Below, piece by piece: positions 1 through 11,900 of a stretch of 64,000 nt of DNA. The DNA is from Metopolophium dirhodum (Eukaryota; Arthropoda; Insecta; Hemiptera; Aphididae). Under the pieces are notes generated by a model. That model made no database searches. It was not told where the DNA came from and was given only the letters and a program-made list of their open reading frames with translations. How positions within the stretch are numbered: the stretch's first letter is position 1; every line of letters starts with the position of its first letter. The stretch is taken from the NCBI RefSeq assembly GCF_019925205.1, contig NC_083560.1:5270001-5334000 (forward strand), written 5' to 3'. The position numbers were made by a program, and so were the translations under genes.

Positions 1-692
1 ATTTGATAAATTTTGTCAAATTTGAACTTAAAATGCTTATAAAAAAAATTGTGCCTATTTTTTTTTTAAATATTTTTCAACTGCTATTAGCATTATACCA
101 GGAGCCTTGCATTAAATGTTCACGCTTTTTTACCCAATAAACATTCAGTGAAATTTTCAAGTATCTACAGTCGTACGTTTTTTAATTACAATAAAATAAA
201 AAAATCGTTACATGAGAAATCAAGTGAATATCAAATGTTGTAAAAATATGAATTTCAAACGCTCATAAAAATTTAATTTGACTTTCCGGTAAGGATTTTT
301 TTTTATAAAATTAGACAAACATGAGGAATCTTGTATAATCAAAATATTTTTAATTCTTTAGCGTGTATAGAAAAAACTTATATAAACAACCGGTGAAAAT
401 TTGACGTATCTACAGTGATTTGTTTTAGTGTTACACCAAAAACCAAAATCGATTTTGCCGGAAAATTCCTTAATTTTTTTTGTTTTTCTTGGCGCTTTTA
501 AAAATTAATGGGATTTTCAAATTATGATAAATGTACCAAGTAGATTCGCTTTCTCATCGAACAAGATACTGAAGTTGAAAATCGAAGCATTACTTTGACT
601 ACTTTTTGTGTACACAGACACTAAAAAAAAAAATAAAACATACATCATTGTAAAATTAATACATTCATCGCTCCGCTCAGAATCTAAAATAA
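1..692 (+). repeat. Copy of dispersed repeat family R1 (truncated by window edge)
   Basis: This non-coding AT-rich stretch is recognisably the same sequence as 15590-17420. Shared blocks include ttttttacccaa near 127, the run tttcaaacgctcataaaaa near 254, and the terminal block cgctccgctcagaatctaaa at 671-690. The same terminal block occurs at 17401-17420. The copy has its right end inside the window and its left end beyond it. Reverse-oriented relatives lie at 41395-41880 and 51700-52448. No coding capacity was seen. The family name R1 is only a label used here and does not mean the rDNA retrotransposon. Confidence 0.7.
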
Positions 693-3600
693 AGTAAAAT
701 AGCGTATAAAATGAATAATGATAGAAACAATTAACAAATTCTGATTTTTACAATTATTGAATTATATATGAGATTGTATATTGTAATATAATATATAATA
801 AATATGATATATTATTCAAATAATAAGGATAAAATGAAAATAGTATTTATAACAACAGCCTATACTTAGTGCAAAGCAACGATTTTACCAAAACGCGTAA
901 TTTTAGACGCGTCTGTTAAATAAGTCACGATTTACGAAAATATTACATTAGGCTTTATCGCAATACGCGTGATGTTATTATCATTTATTATACATTTATT
1001 GGTATTTTTATGATTGTTAGAAATTATTATATATTTATATAATTATATGATACGATGTATTCGTCTTTAAAGAATTAACAATTTCTAAGTACATTTTAGT
1101 AGACGAAAAGCACTGACGTAAAATAATACGTGAGTGTATAGTGACAATGGCAAAACATTGTTTCTTATAATTTTATATTTAATAATTGTTCGAACTTGCT
1201 GCCTTTTATTATTCGTATATACGTCGTATTACGCTGTACGACAACCTGCCCGTGAGACATCCCGCGAGACAGGCTAAGTCGCCAGCAGCGACCAACTTTA
1301 TCTTTTTCATACGCTCGAGTTGAGCAGACCGTGCGCGGTGTCGCGTCTTGCCGTTTGCTGCCGCTGCGACAACTCCGTGGCGCTTTAATACTTTATAATT
1401 CTGCACAATTTATTAAGTGCCTTTTATTACGGTGTGTTAGTCTTATTATTCTCGCTGTCAACGTCAGGGCCTGATTTAATAAAATTAGGACCAAGTGCAC
1501 AATTTTTTTGGAGCCCCCAAGTCAAAAAAAATTGTCTTGTCTGAACGTATTTTTAATTTATCAAATGAACAGTTATAATTTATATGGTTAGATGTTCTAA
1601 TTTATAATTATTATGATAAAAATAAATATTTATGATACTATTATTTTTGTAATAAATGTATTATTGGACATTGGTGATAGTGGGATGGTAATTATTAAAA
1701 AGTCTAAACTCAAAGAATATTTTTTGAATGTAAATTAAATTGAAATTTGTTTTTGATCTAATTAATATTAATCAATGTGTTATAATTGTTATTCACTAAA
1801 ATTAATGACTAATTGGTATTCAATGTAGAATATATGGTGTTTAAAGTGGAAACTGTACACCATTTAGTGAGCACATTTTTGAAACCTCAAAGGGGGGGGG
1901 GGGGGCAAAGCCCTATACTTTTACGTATGCCATTCAATGGCTCTTCTCTTCCCTATAACAATTCTTAAATACGCCACTGTACACAGTTTACTTCTCATTA
2001 TTATGATCTCGTGTTAATTACACTTTTTTTATCTGCATGTACAACGATTGTGAATTCAAATTTAGAAGAAAAATTAATATTCTTATATTTTTATATTACA
2101 ATAAAATGTCAATGTGAAATCACTGAAGGAATCGGAAATAAAGAAGTGCAATACTTACAGATGACCACTATATAGAGCTTATAAAAAAATACCAAATATA
2201 TTATATACACAATAATTTGCAAAACCATTTTTACACCACATCATTGATATTATAAGTTTATTTGGTTTTACTACGTTTTATAGTTTTCAATTCATTACCA
2301 TCGGATTTCCAAAGTTTAAATACCGTATCTCTGGTATCTCTATTATTTATTAAATCGGTGGATTCAGTTCTCCCTATTCCAAATTTATCTGTGAGAGCAC
2401 GCGTGTTCACATTTTCTTTTTCATAAAATTATAACAGCCTCATTTTTTCTGCTACAGTTATATATTCTAGGATAATGAATATAGCCCTATAATACCCAAG
2501 TACAATATGCATTTGTTTTAGCCTTTCGTATCTCTAACACTGTTATATTGACATGCACATTTATCATTTATAGCTTGAGAGGAACAGATTTCAATCGGAC
2601 AACGGAGACGATTACGATTACCGCTAATCGTCGATGAATGCTGTACACTGCCCTGCACTAGACGAACACTTAAAATGTATTGTGCTCCGGATGCCTAAAA
2701 GGTACTTAACCAATACCAATAATAAATTATCAAATTGTTTAGATCCATACGATCAGCGTCAACGAGTTTCATTCCATTTACTAATATTGATGATTTTTTT
2801 TCAGATCACTTACAAAATGTTTGTAATAAGTATAATATATACAATTTTGTTCTTATTTTAATAAACCATGTATATTGTGTATCATTTATTTTAATTGAAC
2901 TTGGCAATTTTAGGAATTTCGATATTACCTATGTATTTTTTATACATGGGTATAAATAGGACTTAGGATAGATTATAACAAATTAGTATTCAAGTTGATA
3001 ACAGCACTTATACTTGTTAGAACCATGTAATAACTTTATATATATATATATATATTAACTGTACAGGTTTTTAGTCAGGTTTTTAGTACGGTTTTTGTCA
3101 GGAGTCAACAGACACTATAGGGATAAAAAATCTGTGAATATTTAAAAATGATTACCTACAATTTTATTAAATTAAATATTATAACTGCATTAACATACTT
3201 TTTATTTTTGGTACTTACAGTATATTAGGTACAAATACTCACACCAAAATGTGTAAGCAAATAAAATTATATTGTTGATTCGAGAATAATGGTACCAAAA
3301 TGTGCTACAATCAAAATATACTTGATCATTGACGAATTATATGAAACGACAACAATGTTAATTTTGTAAAAATCTGAATAAACATTAATTACCTATTAGG
3401 TACCTACATATTTCGTCCAGTGCCGCAAATAATGTTTATAGGTCCGGCGTGCAAAACAAATTAATAAGGTCCCCGATTATACAAAATATTTTCATGAAAA
3501 CTGAACTTATGCGTGTAGATTTTAATTACCTGCCACCATTTAATTTTCCTTTAAACTGAAAAATGCATATTTACACTGGATATAAAATGGTTGATATTGT

Positions 3601-4523
3601 AAAAATAATTACATATTTATGTTTTTAAAAATACTTAAAAATTTTTTTCTGTTTTTTGATTAGCAGAGTCTAAAATCTATTTTCTTACTTCGCAGATCTT
3701 CACTGCGAGCTCTTTCTATGTTTAAGATACTTACTTATTTCGTTAATATGTCTTGATATATCGAGTTTATTGAATATTTTCTTTTTTACATTTTACAAAA
3801 AATATGTATCTTTATACGATTGAAATGAATCGAATAATACTATAAGTATATAACATATGAAGTTACCTATTGTACCTATACTTGTGTAATATTATACTTA
3901 CTTCGACATAAGAACACGTAGGTACCTATATAAGTTTTTATACAGATTTGTAAAATTTTTATAATGGGTACGTGCTGATATACAGCAGTTTAAATTATTT
4001 GGAAAAATTGCAGAGGATTTTAGTTTTTTTAAATTTTGTTTGTCAATATATTATGTTTCCAGAGAGTTCAAAAGTTATTTAAAACTATATACAATATAAA
4101 CAGTTGATTTAAGTTTGTTTAATTATGTAAATTATAAAATATTGCATTTTCATATTTTATTATATTAAAAGTTGTTTTCTACTTCAATTATTTTAAATAT
4201 TTTAATGACAAATTTAAAAGTTAAGATTGTTAATTTTTGATTTTAAATTATTTTGAAAGTTTATTTTAGGTTTTCTGAGAGTCTTAGATGTGTTATTTTA
4301 AATGATTTGCAATTATAGGTATTTACAGTGAATTTTAGTTAATTTTAATTTTAATTTTAATTTTTTCTTTGAATATTTTATAATATTGATTAAAATATTT
4401 TAATCTATTTAAAGTTTGTTACATTTTTAATTATTTGAGTATTTTTGTTCATGAAAAAAAATTTAGTAGTTAGTTAGTTTATGATTATTACTATTCTTGG
4501 TGTAAAAATAGTGTTTTATTTTT
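693..4523. other. Gene-poor AT-rich stretch with small transposon fragments
   Basis: No supported gene. At 1209-1406 there is a CpG-richer patch with a 65-codon minus-strand open frame that matches no family I recognise. A fragment beginning cagggcctgatt lies near 1467. A G14 homopolymer near 1891 precedes aatacgccactg near 1967, whose complement starts CAGTGGCG, a common hAT-type terminus. A short TA microsatellite lies near 3040. The rest is AT-rich sequence with no structure I could identify. Confidence 0.5.
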
Positions 4524-4529
4524 TTAAAC

Positions 4530-4819
4530 TTTTTTTTTTTTTTATTGTAACTCGTAACCCTCGGCAACATAGGCCATTGGGTGTGGGGGAGGGCACTGTA
4601 GGTTTTTTATATTGGGTAGGTTGGTACACGTGTGTGTGTGTTTTGGCAGAATTTCTAATGGGACACCCGTAGGTTTCTGCCGTGCCCTGGGTGGGGGGGG
4701 GCTTGGCGGCACTTGTTCTCCGGACACTGTGACTTGCCCGAAGAAAAATGCCGCCCACGGCCAAGGTATCGAACTCGGGTCGCAGCCGACGCCTTAGTCC
4801 GCTCGGCCACTCCATCCCC
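4530..4819 (-). mobile_element. tRNA-derived SINE
   Basis: Read on the minus strand, the element begins GGGGATGGAGTGGCCGAG. It contains an A-box-like TGGCCGAGCGG (within 4792-4809) and a B-box-like GAGTTCGATACC (complement of 4765-4776), the internal RNA polymerase III promoter of a Ser/Leu-type tRNA. A tRNA-unrelated body follows and ends in an A14 tail (T run at 4530-4543). The 6 bp direct repeat ttaaac flanks it at 4524-4529 and 4820-4825. The head has lost the full cloverleaf, so it is not a tRNA gene. The 103-codon open frame across it is incidental. The combination of tRNA head, poly(A) tail and target duplication makes SINE the clear reading; the family name is unknown to me. Confidence 0.85.
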
Positions 4820-5623
4820 TTAAACATATTTTATTAAGTTTAATATACATACCTATAATGCATTTTTTTTTATTTATAAGGATTTATACAATTACAATTG
4901 AATAAAAATTATCTACCTTCCGTAAGCATAGCTTGTGTTGAAGGTAGAGAGTTAACTATTTTTATAATATATGTAAATTTACTATTTAATTATAGATGGT
5001 TATATACTAATTATGAACAATATAATACAGTACATTATAGATTAGATTTGAAAGAGAGAAGAGAATTTTCATTTACAGATACAAATAATTATTGATCTAG
5101 AGACATTAACAACCGTTTTATAACTAATGTTTTGGCATTAGAATATTTACAGTCAATGTTTTTTTTTGTAATAAAAGGCATAGAATTAAAATAGGTTGAA
5201 CCAAGGTAGGTAGTCTGCGAATTTTTGACCAAATGATTTTTTAAAATAATCAACTTAAGCATCATAAGCTACTGTTTCTCTTTTATTTAGATTTAACCAG
5301 TTATTTGAGTTATTTAACATCCATAAGATTAGACAGTAGGTCCACTGGTAAAACATTAAATAATGTGAAATTAGTAAAAGTTGAACCTTCGAGAGTGGAT
5401 TAATGTAAACAATAAACATATACGAACTATTTGTCTTCGATGTATTAATAATAGTTTCAGTGCATTAGCTAAGAGACCTCCCTATATTAATAGTCCATAT
5501 TGTCTTATTGCTTGGTATAGGGCTAAATATACTGTACGAATTAATGCATATAATTACATATTTAGCCACTTTTCGTATGCATATATGCATCATATTTGAA
5601 AATTCCGGGCTCTAGAAAGAATA

Positions 5624-5935
5624 TTTTCGCCGATTAAGAGGACGTTACACGGACATTTGTTGTCTCCGTCTTACAAGTGTGGAACATAGCGAATTTTACG
5701 CTTAGCAGATCTGTTGTTTTAAAGATACGAATGAATTGAGTTTGAATCATCAAATTTATAAGCAAGAATATTATATAGGCAATCACACAGACTTTTTATT
5801 ATATTTTAATTTTAAAGCAAGTTATGAGTATTTTAAGATGTACAAACAATTTACTAAAATTTGCTATGTTAAGCGCTCATAATAAGACGGAGACAACAAT
5901 TGTCCGCAGTGTAATGTCCTCTTAATCGGCGAAAA
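5624..5935. mobile_element. MITE with 20 bp perfect terminal inverted repeats
   Basis: The ends ttttcgccgattaagaggac (5624-5643) and its exact complement (5916-5935) bound a 312 bp AT-rich non-coding interior. Inside the termini, gttgtctccgtctta and taagacggagacaac form a second, imperfect inverted pair. Related fragments with agacggagacaac or its complement occur near 6790, 7010 and 53825, so this is a dispersed family. No clear target-site duplication was found. The superfamily is undetermined. Confidence 0.75.
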
Positions 5936-6729
5936 AATTCTACAGATCGCACTAAACTCCGTATTTTAATACTTTACTACCTCGTTACTGTTAATACTTA
6001 ATACTGTAATAGATGTTTTAAATTTGATCGCTATGATAAACAATTACATATTTCTACCTACGAAAAATAATTTTGGGTGGACAAAAGACATGGTTTTTCA
6101 GCCTACAATGAGTATCTATACCTATTACTATGTAGGTATATTTTATGATATAGCCATATAGGTAACGTCGTAACGAAAATAAATACTACTACAATAATTC
6201 ATAAAGTGTAATACTATGTAAAAAGCTTTAACTAACAGAAATTATTAAAAATATCGAATTAAGCAATACAAATTAAAAATTACCTAATAAAAGACCTAAT
6301 AAATGAAACAATGCCAAAAACCGAACGGGCTTTACTTGCTTAGCTAAGTTATAAGTTATTGCGTACGCGGTCCACGGATTTAGAAGTAAGAGTATTATCT
6401 AGTGAACCTTATAGGTTTTTTTACATTTTAATTTTAAAGCACAAGTTATGAAAAGGTATTTAAAAATGTACAAACAATTTACAATTTTAAAATACTCTCA
6501 ACCTGCTTTAAAATTAAAATGAGTGGTGTCATGGGACACCCGGGAGAAACGAAGTTTATTTTCCAACCAATATTATAGATTACAAATACATTTTAGTGGA
6601 ACCATTAGAAAAAAAGTAAATATCAATAAGTAAATGTGAAAAATAAAAATAATTATTATTACTATTTATAATTACTATTATATTAATCATATTCAATAAT
6701 CGAAATTACAGGCCTGTAATAACTGAAAT

Positions 6730-7030
6730 ATGATACGTATATTTGTAACGTGATCTGCTGAGCGTAAATTTGCCATGTTACGCACTTGTAAGATGGAGAC
6801 AACAAATATCGTCGTCTTAAGTTACTTCACTCGTTACATAGAAATGTAAGTGAATTAGTTACTTTATTCGGTATTCTAATAAAATTGTAATGTAATTGCT
6901 TTAGTTTTCTATCTAAAATGTAACTACGTTACAAACAGTTCATACGTATTTCTTTAGTATCTTCATTTCTTTAAGAGGACCCACACCCGTCAGTCGTCAC
7001 CCGCGTGTGTTGTCTCCGTCTTACAAATTA
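6730..7030. repeat. Fragments related to the 5624-5935 MITE family
   Basis: Near 6770-6815 the sequence reads gccatgttacgcacttgtaagatggagacaac, split here by context, and near 7005-7025 it reads ttgtctccgtcttacaa. These match the subterminal parts of the element at 5624-5935, in opposite orientations, with ttaagaggac at 6973. The arrangement suggests a diverged copy of the same family. Boundaries are approximate and no coding sequence is present. Confidence 0.45.
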
Positions 7031-7096
7031 TTTGAAACACGGAAAAAACTGTTTTGTTCAGGAAAGAACTGAGAAAGCTACGATCATAATTTACTA

Positions 7097-7322
7097 CTAA
7101 GAAACGAAATTTTTACCACATAAAAAGGAAAACTTTAGCTGTGCAATACCGTTTTTATTTTTGTAATATCACTTATACGAAAGAAGTTCTTATGCTTTCA
7201 AAACCCATTATTGTGTGTGTTATTCAAACTTGAATAACTGTTTTTGTTCCGATATCAAAAAAATATATACGTTACTGCACAGCCGAGGTTCTCTTTTTTA
7301 TGTGGTAAAAATTTTGTTTCTT
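7097..7322. repeat. Fold-back (inverted repeat) of about 57 bp arms
   Basis: The left arm at 7097-7153 contains aaatttttaccacataaaaa and gctgtgcaatac. The right arm at 7265-7322 contains the imperfect complement, including ttttttatgtggtaaaaatt and actgcacagc. The arms are separated by about 110 bp. A transcript of this region would form a long hairpin. It probably derives from a non-autonomous DNA transposon, but no target duplication was identified. Confidence 0.55.
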
Positions 7323-8459
7323 AGTCATACAGTCTCTACAGTCGCCTTTTGTTAGTAAATCTTATATTCATTTATTCAATTTTAAATAATAAGTACCGAT
7401 CAAAAATGTACATATTACTTACATAAGTGTTTAGTAATTTATGTACTCTGGGTAGATATTTATGATTGTATTAGAATATTTTCTAATATTTTATGGACAC
7501 ATTTATTTGTGTTTTTATTTTTCCTGCATGAATTGTAGGTATTTAATCTCTATTTATTATCAAATAGTAAAATATTGCTATAAAAGGACATTGTCCGTTT
7601 ATAAAATAAATTAATATAAATAACAATCTACTATAAATGAATATGCATTTGACATAATTCTCCCATGTCAGTACATTATAGTGTAATAACTTAAGTATAA
7701 TTTGTTTGATTTACACATGATTTCTCATAGTAGGTAAATGTTACTTGACTGTGAAATGAGAATTATTCACTAATTTAATATTAATATCAATATGAAATAT
7801 AGTAACCAAATTGTTTGTTATGTTAATTTTAACATTGAAATAGGAAAAATGTTTTTTTTTTAGTTACTGACACTGCAAATTGCATAATTAATTATTATTC
7901 AGTTTCAAAAAATAAAGTTATAGGTACCATAACCATGGTGTTTGTAGTTGTGAATACTTTCCCTAATACCACACAATAATTTTATTGTATTCAATTTGTA
8001 ATTATTATTACATCGTCGATGGAAGGAGTGTTGGTGTGATCTTTGCGAACATGGATGCAATTGACAAATACAGAGAAGAATTATTGGCCTTGGTGATCAA
8101 CACATAATTAATTATTTCATGTTATAATGTTTTTTAAAATTGCCTAATTTTACTCCTTAAAAAATTATTTAATATTGTTATATTAAAAAAGGATTGCACT
8201 ATTTAGAATAAATTATAGAACCACGATTTGTATTTTTAGATGAAATATTGAAACTAACGCAGTAAACGTTTTTTTTTTATAATATTATAATAGGTATTTT
8301 AATATTTATTTTTAAGGGGTAAATAACGACAACTACGACTACAATTTTTCGGGGGGAACTGATAAGCTGCAGCTGTCCTTTATTATTGTCGTAGCAAGGT
8401 GTATTGATACACCTTGTGTCGTAGATAGTATTTGATAATATGTAGATACTAGATAGTGC
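7323..8459. other. AT-rich stretch without a recognised gene
   Basis: No supported gene or repeat structure. An 18-codon frame at 8051-8107 starting at an ATG was considered as a possible upstream exon but has no supporting splice or homology signal. Confidence 0.4.
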
Positions 8460-8717
8460 GACGGATACATCGATAATCAGCTGTGCACGGATCGTCGAGC
8501 GGAGTCGTCGCGACTCGCGGGTGTTTCTTATCAACCTCGGTGGCTCGGCGTTCGGTTTTGCACGCGCGTAGTACGTGGTACGTGTTCTACGAACCGGACG
8601 TGAAAAAACGAACGACTATTCGTCACCGACATTGGCAGTAAAACGACAAATATCACGCGACTATTATCTTGCGTTGTCACAGATCGAGAAAATATATTTT
8701 ATTATAATATTACGTGC
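8460..8717 (+). promoter_or_regulatory. CpG-rich 5' region of the DEAF-1 gene
   Basis: In an otherwise very AT-rich window this segment is rich in CG dinucleotides, for example gtcgtcgcgactcgcggg near 8505 and cacgcgcgtagtacg near 8560. It lies directly upstream of the Gln/His-rich frame that leads into the DEAF-1 exons, so it is probably promoter and 5' untranslated sequence. No TATA box or initiator was convincingly placed. The role is inferred from composition and position only. Confidence 0.4.
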
Positions 8718-8906
8718 GTGATCGACAGCGGCGGCGGTTACGCTTTCGACCAACAACAACAGCACCGTCGGCACCACCAGCACCAGCAGCAGCAGCAACA
8801 ACAACAACTTCGACAGCAAGCGGCCACGGTGGACGAACGTGACGGCAGTGGTGGTCGGCAGCGTCATTCGGAAAAGTTCGCCGAGGTACGGGGGCCACCG
8901 AAGTCG
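8718..8906 (+). other. Gln/His-rich 5' open segment of DEAF-1
   Basis: The segment encodes DQQQQHRRHHQHQQQQQQQQ followed by a polar Gly/Arg-rich stretch. The frame is open from 8604 but contains no ATG before the TAG at 8907-8909. After that stop the same frame encodes a Ser/Pro stretch and then GAGTLNVITADSLQ up to the donor at 9027. This joins cleanly to LSESNDFKPLL in the next exon. The segment may be untranslated leader, an exon with a donor at 8886 (gaggtacgg), or true N-terminal coding sequence broken by a nonsense change within the TCG-repeat stretch. Confidence 0.45.
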
Positions 8907-11900
8907 TAGTCGTCGCCGCCGCCGTCGTCTCAAGTACAAGTGTCCTCCAATTCCATACGCGCTGGGCAGCTCATTAACGTGTCAGGCGCTGGCACGTTAA
9001 ACGTTATTACCGCCGACTCGTTGCAGGTATGTGATAGACAACGTTGACGGGCTCTGACGTACCACCGACAACGTTTTGTATTTCTTATAATTTTTATGCC
9101 GTCACGACGCGATTGTTGTATATTATAATATTTTCTCCTTTTTTTTCCCGTTAGGTAGGTAATTATTATTTATCGTTAAAAGGTTTAGTTCAAGGGCGCC
9201 CACGGGAAGGTGGCCAATTGGTCCGTTGCAAAACATAATATTACATAAATATGTTTTGTCCATTGGATTTTAATATTGCTACGAGTGGGATTTTATCCTG
9301 CGGATGCTCTTTGGTTTAGACATCCATTCCAAACACGTATTAAGATATTCAGCGGCGGCGTCGACTTACATTATGTGCGAGACAACCAACAATTGTTTGA
9401 CCTACCCACCATTTATTGATATTAAAGACCCCCTCTTTCATATTATAATAGATATATTACAGTTTTATTATTAAACAGATTAAAGCTGATGTACCCAACT
9501 TCTTTTGCTAACACATTTAAGCAATAAAATCTACTTCAAGTACCTACTTTCACTTTAACGTAGATCACCCACGACTTACCTACCTATTATCAAAAAAACT
9601 ACAAGTCTTTGGACTCACAGAACTATGCGCTGATAATAATTTTTCACTTGGACCATAATCTATCACTAAACAGTTTTTAGGTATTTATTACTGCACGGGT
9701 TTTCAATTGCATTAAGAGTATTCAACATTCATAAGTTTTGAGAATATTTTGTAATATTATGTACTGTTGTGTACTAGTGTAGTTAGTAATACCGTCGAGA
9801 CACAGTATAATTTTTGGAACCTTTTTCTAGGGTTAACATATGTATTTGACAAAGAAAAACATTTTTTTAATTATAAAATTATTAATCTGTGGCTGATGTG
9901 TTCTCCATCGGCAGATTAGTCAGAGTTGTTTGGTACTTAGGCAAACTATTTTAACCAAAAGTATTTAATATAATACAAACATAAAATATTGAAGTCTCAT
10001 TCCAGGACAATTCGCTGTCTCAAATACATTATGGGGACACCGGGATGCCATACTGAAAACTAGTACTCCGGACAAACCGTGACGTATGGCAACCTGACAG
10101 TATTTCCTATCGACCAATTGATAAAATCACAGATTGTTATATGAATATAATCTGTGTTAAAATTACTTTTTTTATTATCACATTATTATAGATGAACTTA
10201 ATAGGGGATTATTACCTTTAAAGTTTAGGCACCAGCAGTGTTGGATAGGCTAAGTATCAAGCCACAAAGTTTTAGAACTTTTACTAGCCAAAACCTGTTA
10301 AATTGGGTTAAAATAAGTAAGTTATATACAAGATCTACCAAAATATAGTCTGGCCCAGTGGCGTAAACTCGGCAACTTGCTAGATCTATCTGAGCTTGGG
10401 AACCTGTCTAAATTTAGGCAATTTATCATAATAATATACATGTACATGTTATAAACTTATAAATATATTAAATATTTTTTTTATCTTTGCTGTTATAGTG
10501 ATTGATGTAGTGTAAAATTGTATTAACCATGACTTAAGTTATTGAACTTGTATTTTTGATTTCAGCTTTCGGAATCAAATGATTTCAAACCTCTCTTGTG
10601 CGTGGATAACAGTTGTTTAAATTGTGATACACACACTCAAGTTGATGGTGATACCTGGCAAACTGTAGTTCGAGCCAAAGTAATTTAAATTTTAAAACTC
10701 CTTGGTATTCACTACTGAACATTTACTAATACAATTTAATCTATTAAGGATGTCACTTTCAAAACTGCTCATATTGTACTTGGACCAGATAACTCGACCA
10801 CTAATAATGTTCACAAAGAAGAGACTGATCAAGGTGTATCATCCTCAAATACAGCACCTTGTTATTCATATGCCGAAGCTGCCAAGTTGTCAGTATTACC
10901 CGTACGATGCAAAGTAAGGATATATTTTAATATACCTATTACCTACATACTAGAGTTATTGTCTTAATTTTTCATCATGTCTTATGTCTGTAGACCACCA
11001 ACGCAGAGCTACATAAAAAAAATTTGGTTCTGGCTGCCGAGGCAAATGTATTAATTTTGGAAACCAATGGTACACACCTAGTGAGTTTGAAACCCTTTCT
11101 GGGAGGGCTTCTAGTAAGGACTGGAAAAAAAGTATACAATTTGGTGGCCGTAGTTTGCAAACATTAGTATACGATGGAGTTTTATTACCACATGCTATGA
11201 GTTGTACATGTGCAGTCTGTTGTGATGACAAAGCTGCTGTAAGTATAATATTATTCTAGATCATTGGTATTTTTCGTAAGATGTTTATGATGGTTGTATA
11301 TGTTGTTTTAGACTGGCCCCATACAACTGTTTACTCCATACAAACAAATATGTACCAAAAAACATTCGTCTAGTCATTCAAAAAAGAAAAAAATTTAAGA
11401 TTGTATGAATGATGAAGATAGTTGTGATAGCAGTATAGGTATATCATTAGACAATGTTGATATCGATATAAAAGATAAAGAATCCATACTTCAACAGACG
11501 GGTGATATTTCTCAAGCTGAAATTGTTCAATTAAATGATTCAATAGAAGATATGTTTAAAAAGTTAGAAAATGTAAGTTTTTTTCAATTATATTTCAATT
11601 AACTCGTGATTAGGGGGAACAGATTATAATTTAAATAAATATTCTTATCGAGAAAAATAAAATAAATATAATATTTCTTTTAAATGTGTACAAAAAACAT
11701 AATTGTATGGGGCTATTAAAATTTCACAGTTATCATACTTATAACTTTCTGGATTCATTTTATTAGTTATAAATTAAAAATTACTAAAAACTAAAAAAAA
11801 AAATACAATCATAATTCAAATGTAAAGAAAAATGTGTATGTAAATGTTTTTTATTTTTTGTTCTTTCATTCTTATTATAGAGGTCAAGTTATCTTTCTCT

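Noticed and set aside
1209..1406. 65-codon minus-strand frame in a CpG-richer patch
   Set aside because: No recognisable domain, no splice context; could be a promoter-like patch but support is too weak.
4745..4819. Possible tRNA gene
   Set aside because: A and B boxes are present but the acceptor and anticodon stems do not form; the poly(A) tail and target duplication show a SINE.
4516..4827. 103-codon minus-strand frame
   Set aside because: Lies entirely over the SINE and its tail; SINE heads often give such frames.
8051..8107. ATG frame of 18 codons as a possible DEAF-1 first exon
   Set aside because: It ends in a stop, its only internal GT is a poor donor, and nothing links it to the exon near 8900.
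8664..8939. Minus-strand frames rich in Arg, Val and Leu opposite the DEAF-1 5' segment
   Set aside because: Complement of a CAG/CAA trinucleotide-rich coding stretch; no domain.
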